Below are positions 44,109 to 44,585 of a stretch of 44,585 nucleotides of DNA, piece after piece. A program made the position numbers and the translations under genes. Source of the stretch: Ophiostoma sp. CBS 140.51 (lineage: Eukaryota; Ascomycota; Sordariomycetes; Ophiostomatales; Ophiostomataceae); the NCBI GenBank assembly GCA_029298735.1, contig JANSLP010000267.1:1-44585 (forward strand), in the 5' to 3' direction. Within the stretch, counting starts at the first letter, position 1. Each line of letters begins with the position of its first letter. The notes under the pieces are model-generated. The model was not told the origin of the DNA, did not search any database, and saw only the letters and a program-made list of their open reading frames with translations.

Positions 44109-44585
44109 GTTGACTGTGATGGTGACTTGAAAACTTGGCAAGGCATTTTCTTCTTTTCCTGGACGGGGGATGGACATATATATGCCAATGCTCGGCCATA
44201 TGGCAGATGGAAGAGGCGAGCGAGTTGACAGAACCGAGTTAGACTCGTCTTCCGCCCCCGCAAAAATATGGTACACAGATGAACCGTATATTGTATTTCA
44301 ATCTGGCGATATCTGGCGACACCTCCTCAGCCAATAGAATTACATGCAATTCCCGCCTGCCACGCATTCTTCCGGCTCCATATGACTGCCACAGATTAAG
44401 CGACGATCGTCTCGGCAGTCGATGAGAACCGCCAGAGTTCTATTTCGGCTGTTCTTGTCCCGTATGGGGACATTATGTAATCTTTATTTTTGAAATGGGA
44501 CTGTGTGTGAATTGGGATCAAAGATTCGTAGCTTTAGGGTTTTCACTGCATTTTTATTGGGAAAAAAAAACATTTCGCGGTAATT
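44109..44585. other. Right edge, tyrosinase promoter
   Basis: 477 bp. CATATATATG at 44175-44184 is the probable core promoter of the tyrosinase-like gene. No other gene is seen before the window ends. Confidence 0.45.

Overview
The window looks like nuclear DNA of a filamentous ascomycete (Pezizomycotina, probably a sordariomycete; I cannot place it further). The evidence is 48-72 bp introns with GTRNGT donors, CTAAC/CTGAC branch sites and YAG acceptors, three fungal Zn2Cys6 regulators, pyrimidine-rich leaders, and typical fungal families (BVMO, HSL-type hydrolase, MFS sugar transporters, opsin-related protein). I rebuilt 21 protein genes and one tRNA; introns were placed by hand and each model closes in frame. 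There is no PKS, NRPS, terpene synthase, P450, CRISPR array or intact transposon.

Left part (1-12243): Baeyer-Villiger monooxygenase 1 and an anion:cation-symporter-type MFS transporter share a divergent promoter. Then come a class II aldolase/adducin-like protein, a large Zn2Cys6 regulator, an opsin-related membrane protein without the retinal lysine, and a short, apparently broken Zn2Cys6 gene followed by decayed coding sequence.

Middle part (12244-23264): a DyP-type peroxidase with a mitochondrial-looking N-terminus, a three-exon catalase, and a strongly codon-biased GMC oxidoreductase form a peroxide-making and peroxide-removing group. Next are a DUF3237 protein, a 3-hydroxyacyl-CoA dehydrogenase and an SDR.

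Right part (23265-44585): two sugar-porter MFS genes (five and six exons, one with a 14-nt microexon) and a second SDR; tRNA-Cys(GCA); an HSL-family alpha/beta hydrolase; BVMO 2 divergent from a second large Zn2Cys6 regulator; a second 3-hydroxyacyl-CoA dehydrogenase divergent from a PF04199 cyclase-family hydrolase; and a secreted tyrosinase-like copper protein.

Taken together this resembles a catabolic or detoxification cluster for a cyclic or terpenoid-like ketone/alcohol (inference). An alcohol would be oxidised by SDR or GMC enzymes, the ketone converted to a lactone or ester by a BVMO, the product opened by the alpha/beta or cyclase-family hydrolase, and the hydroxy-acid passed through 3-hydroxyacyl-CoA dehydrogenases towards beta-oxidation. 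MFS proteins would move substrates, and peroxidase plus catalase would handle H2O2. The regulator at 37170 probably controls the right-hand module: the palindrome CGGATCCG occurs just upstream of it and twice in the promoter shared by the second dehydrogenase and the cyclase-family gene. The real substrate cannot be read from the sequence.
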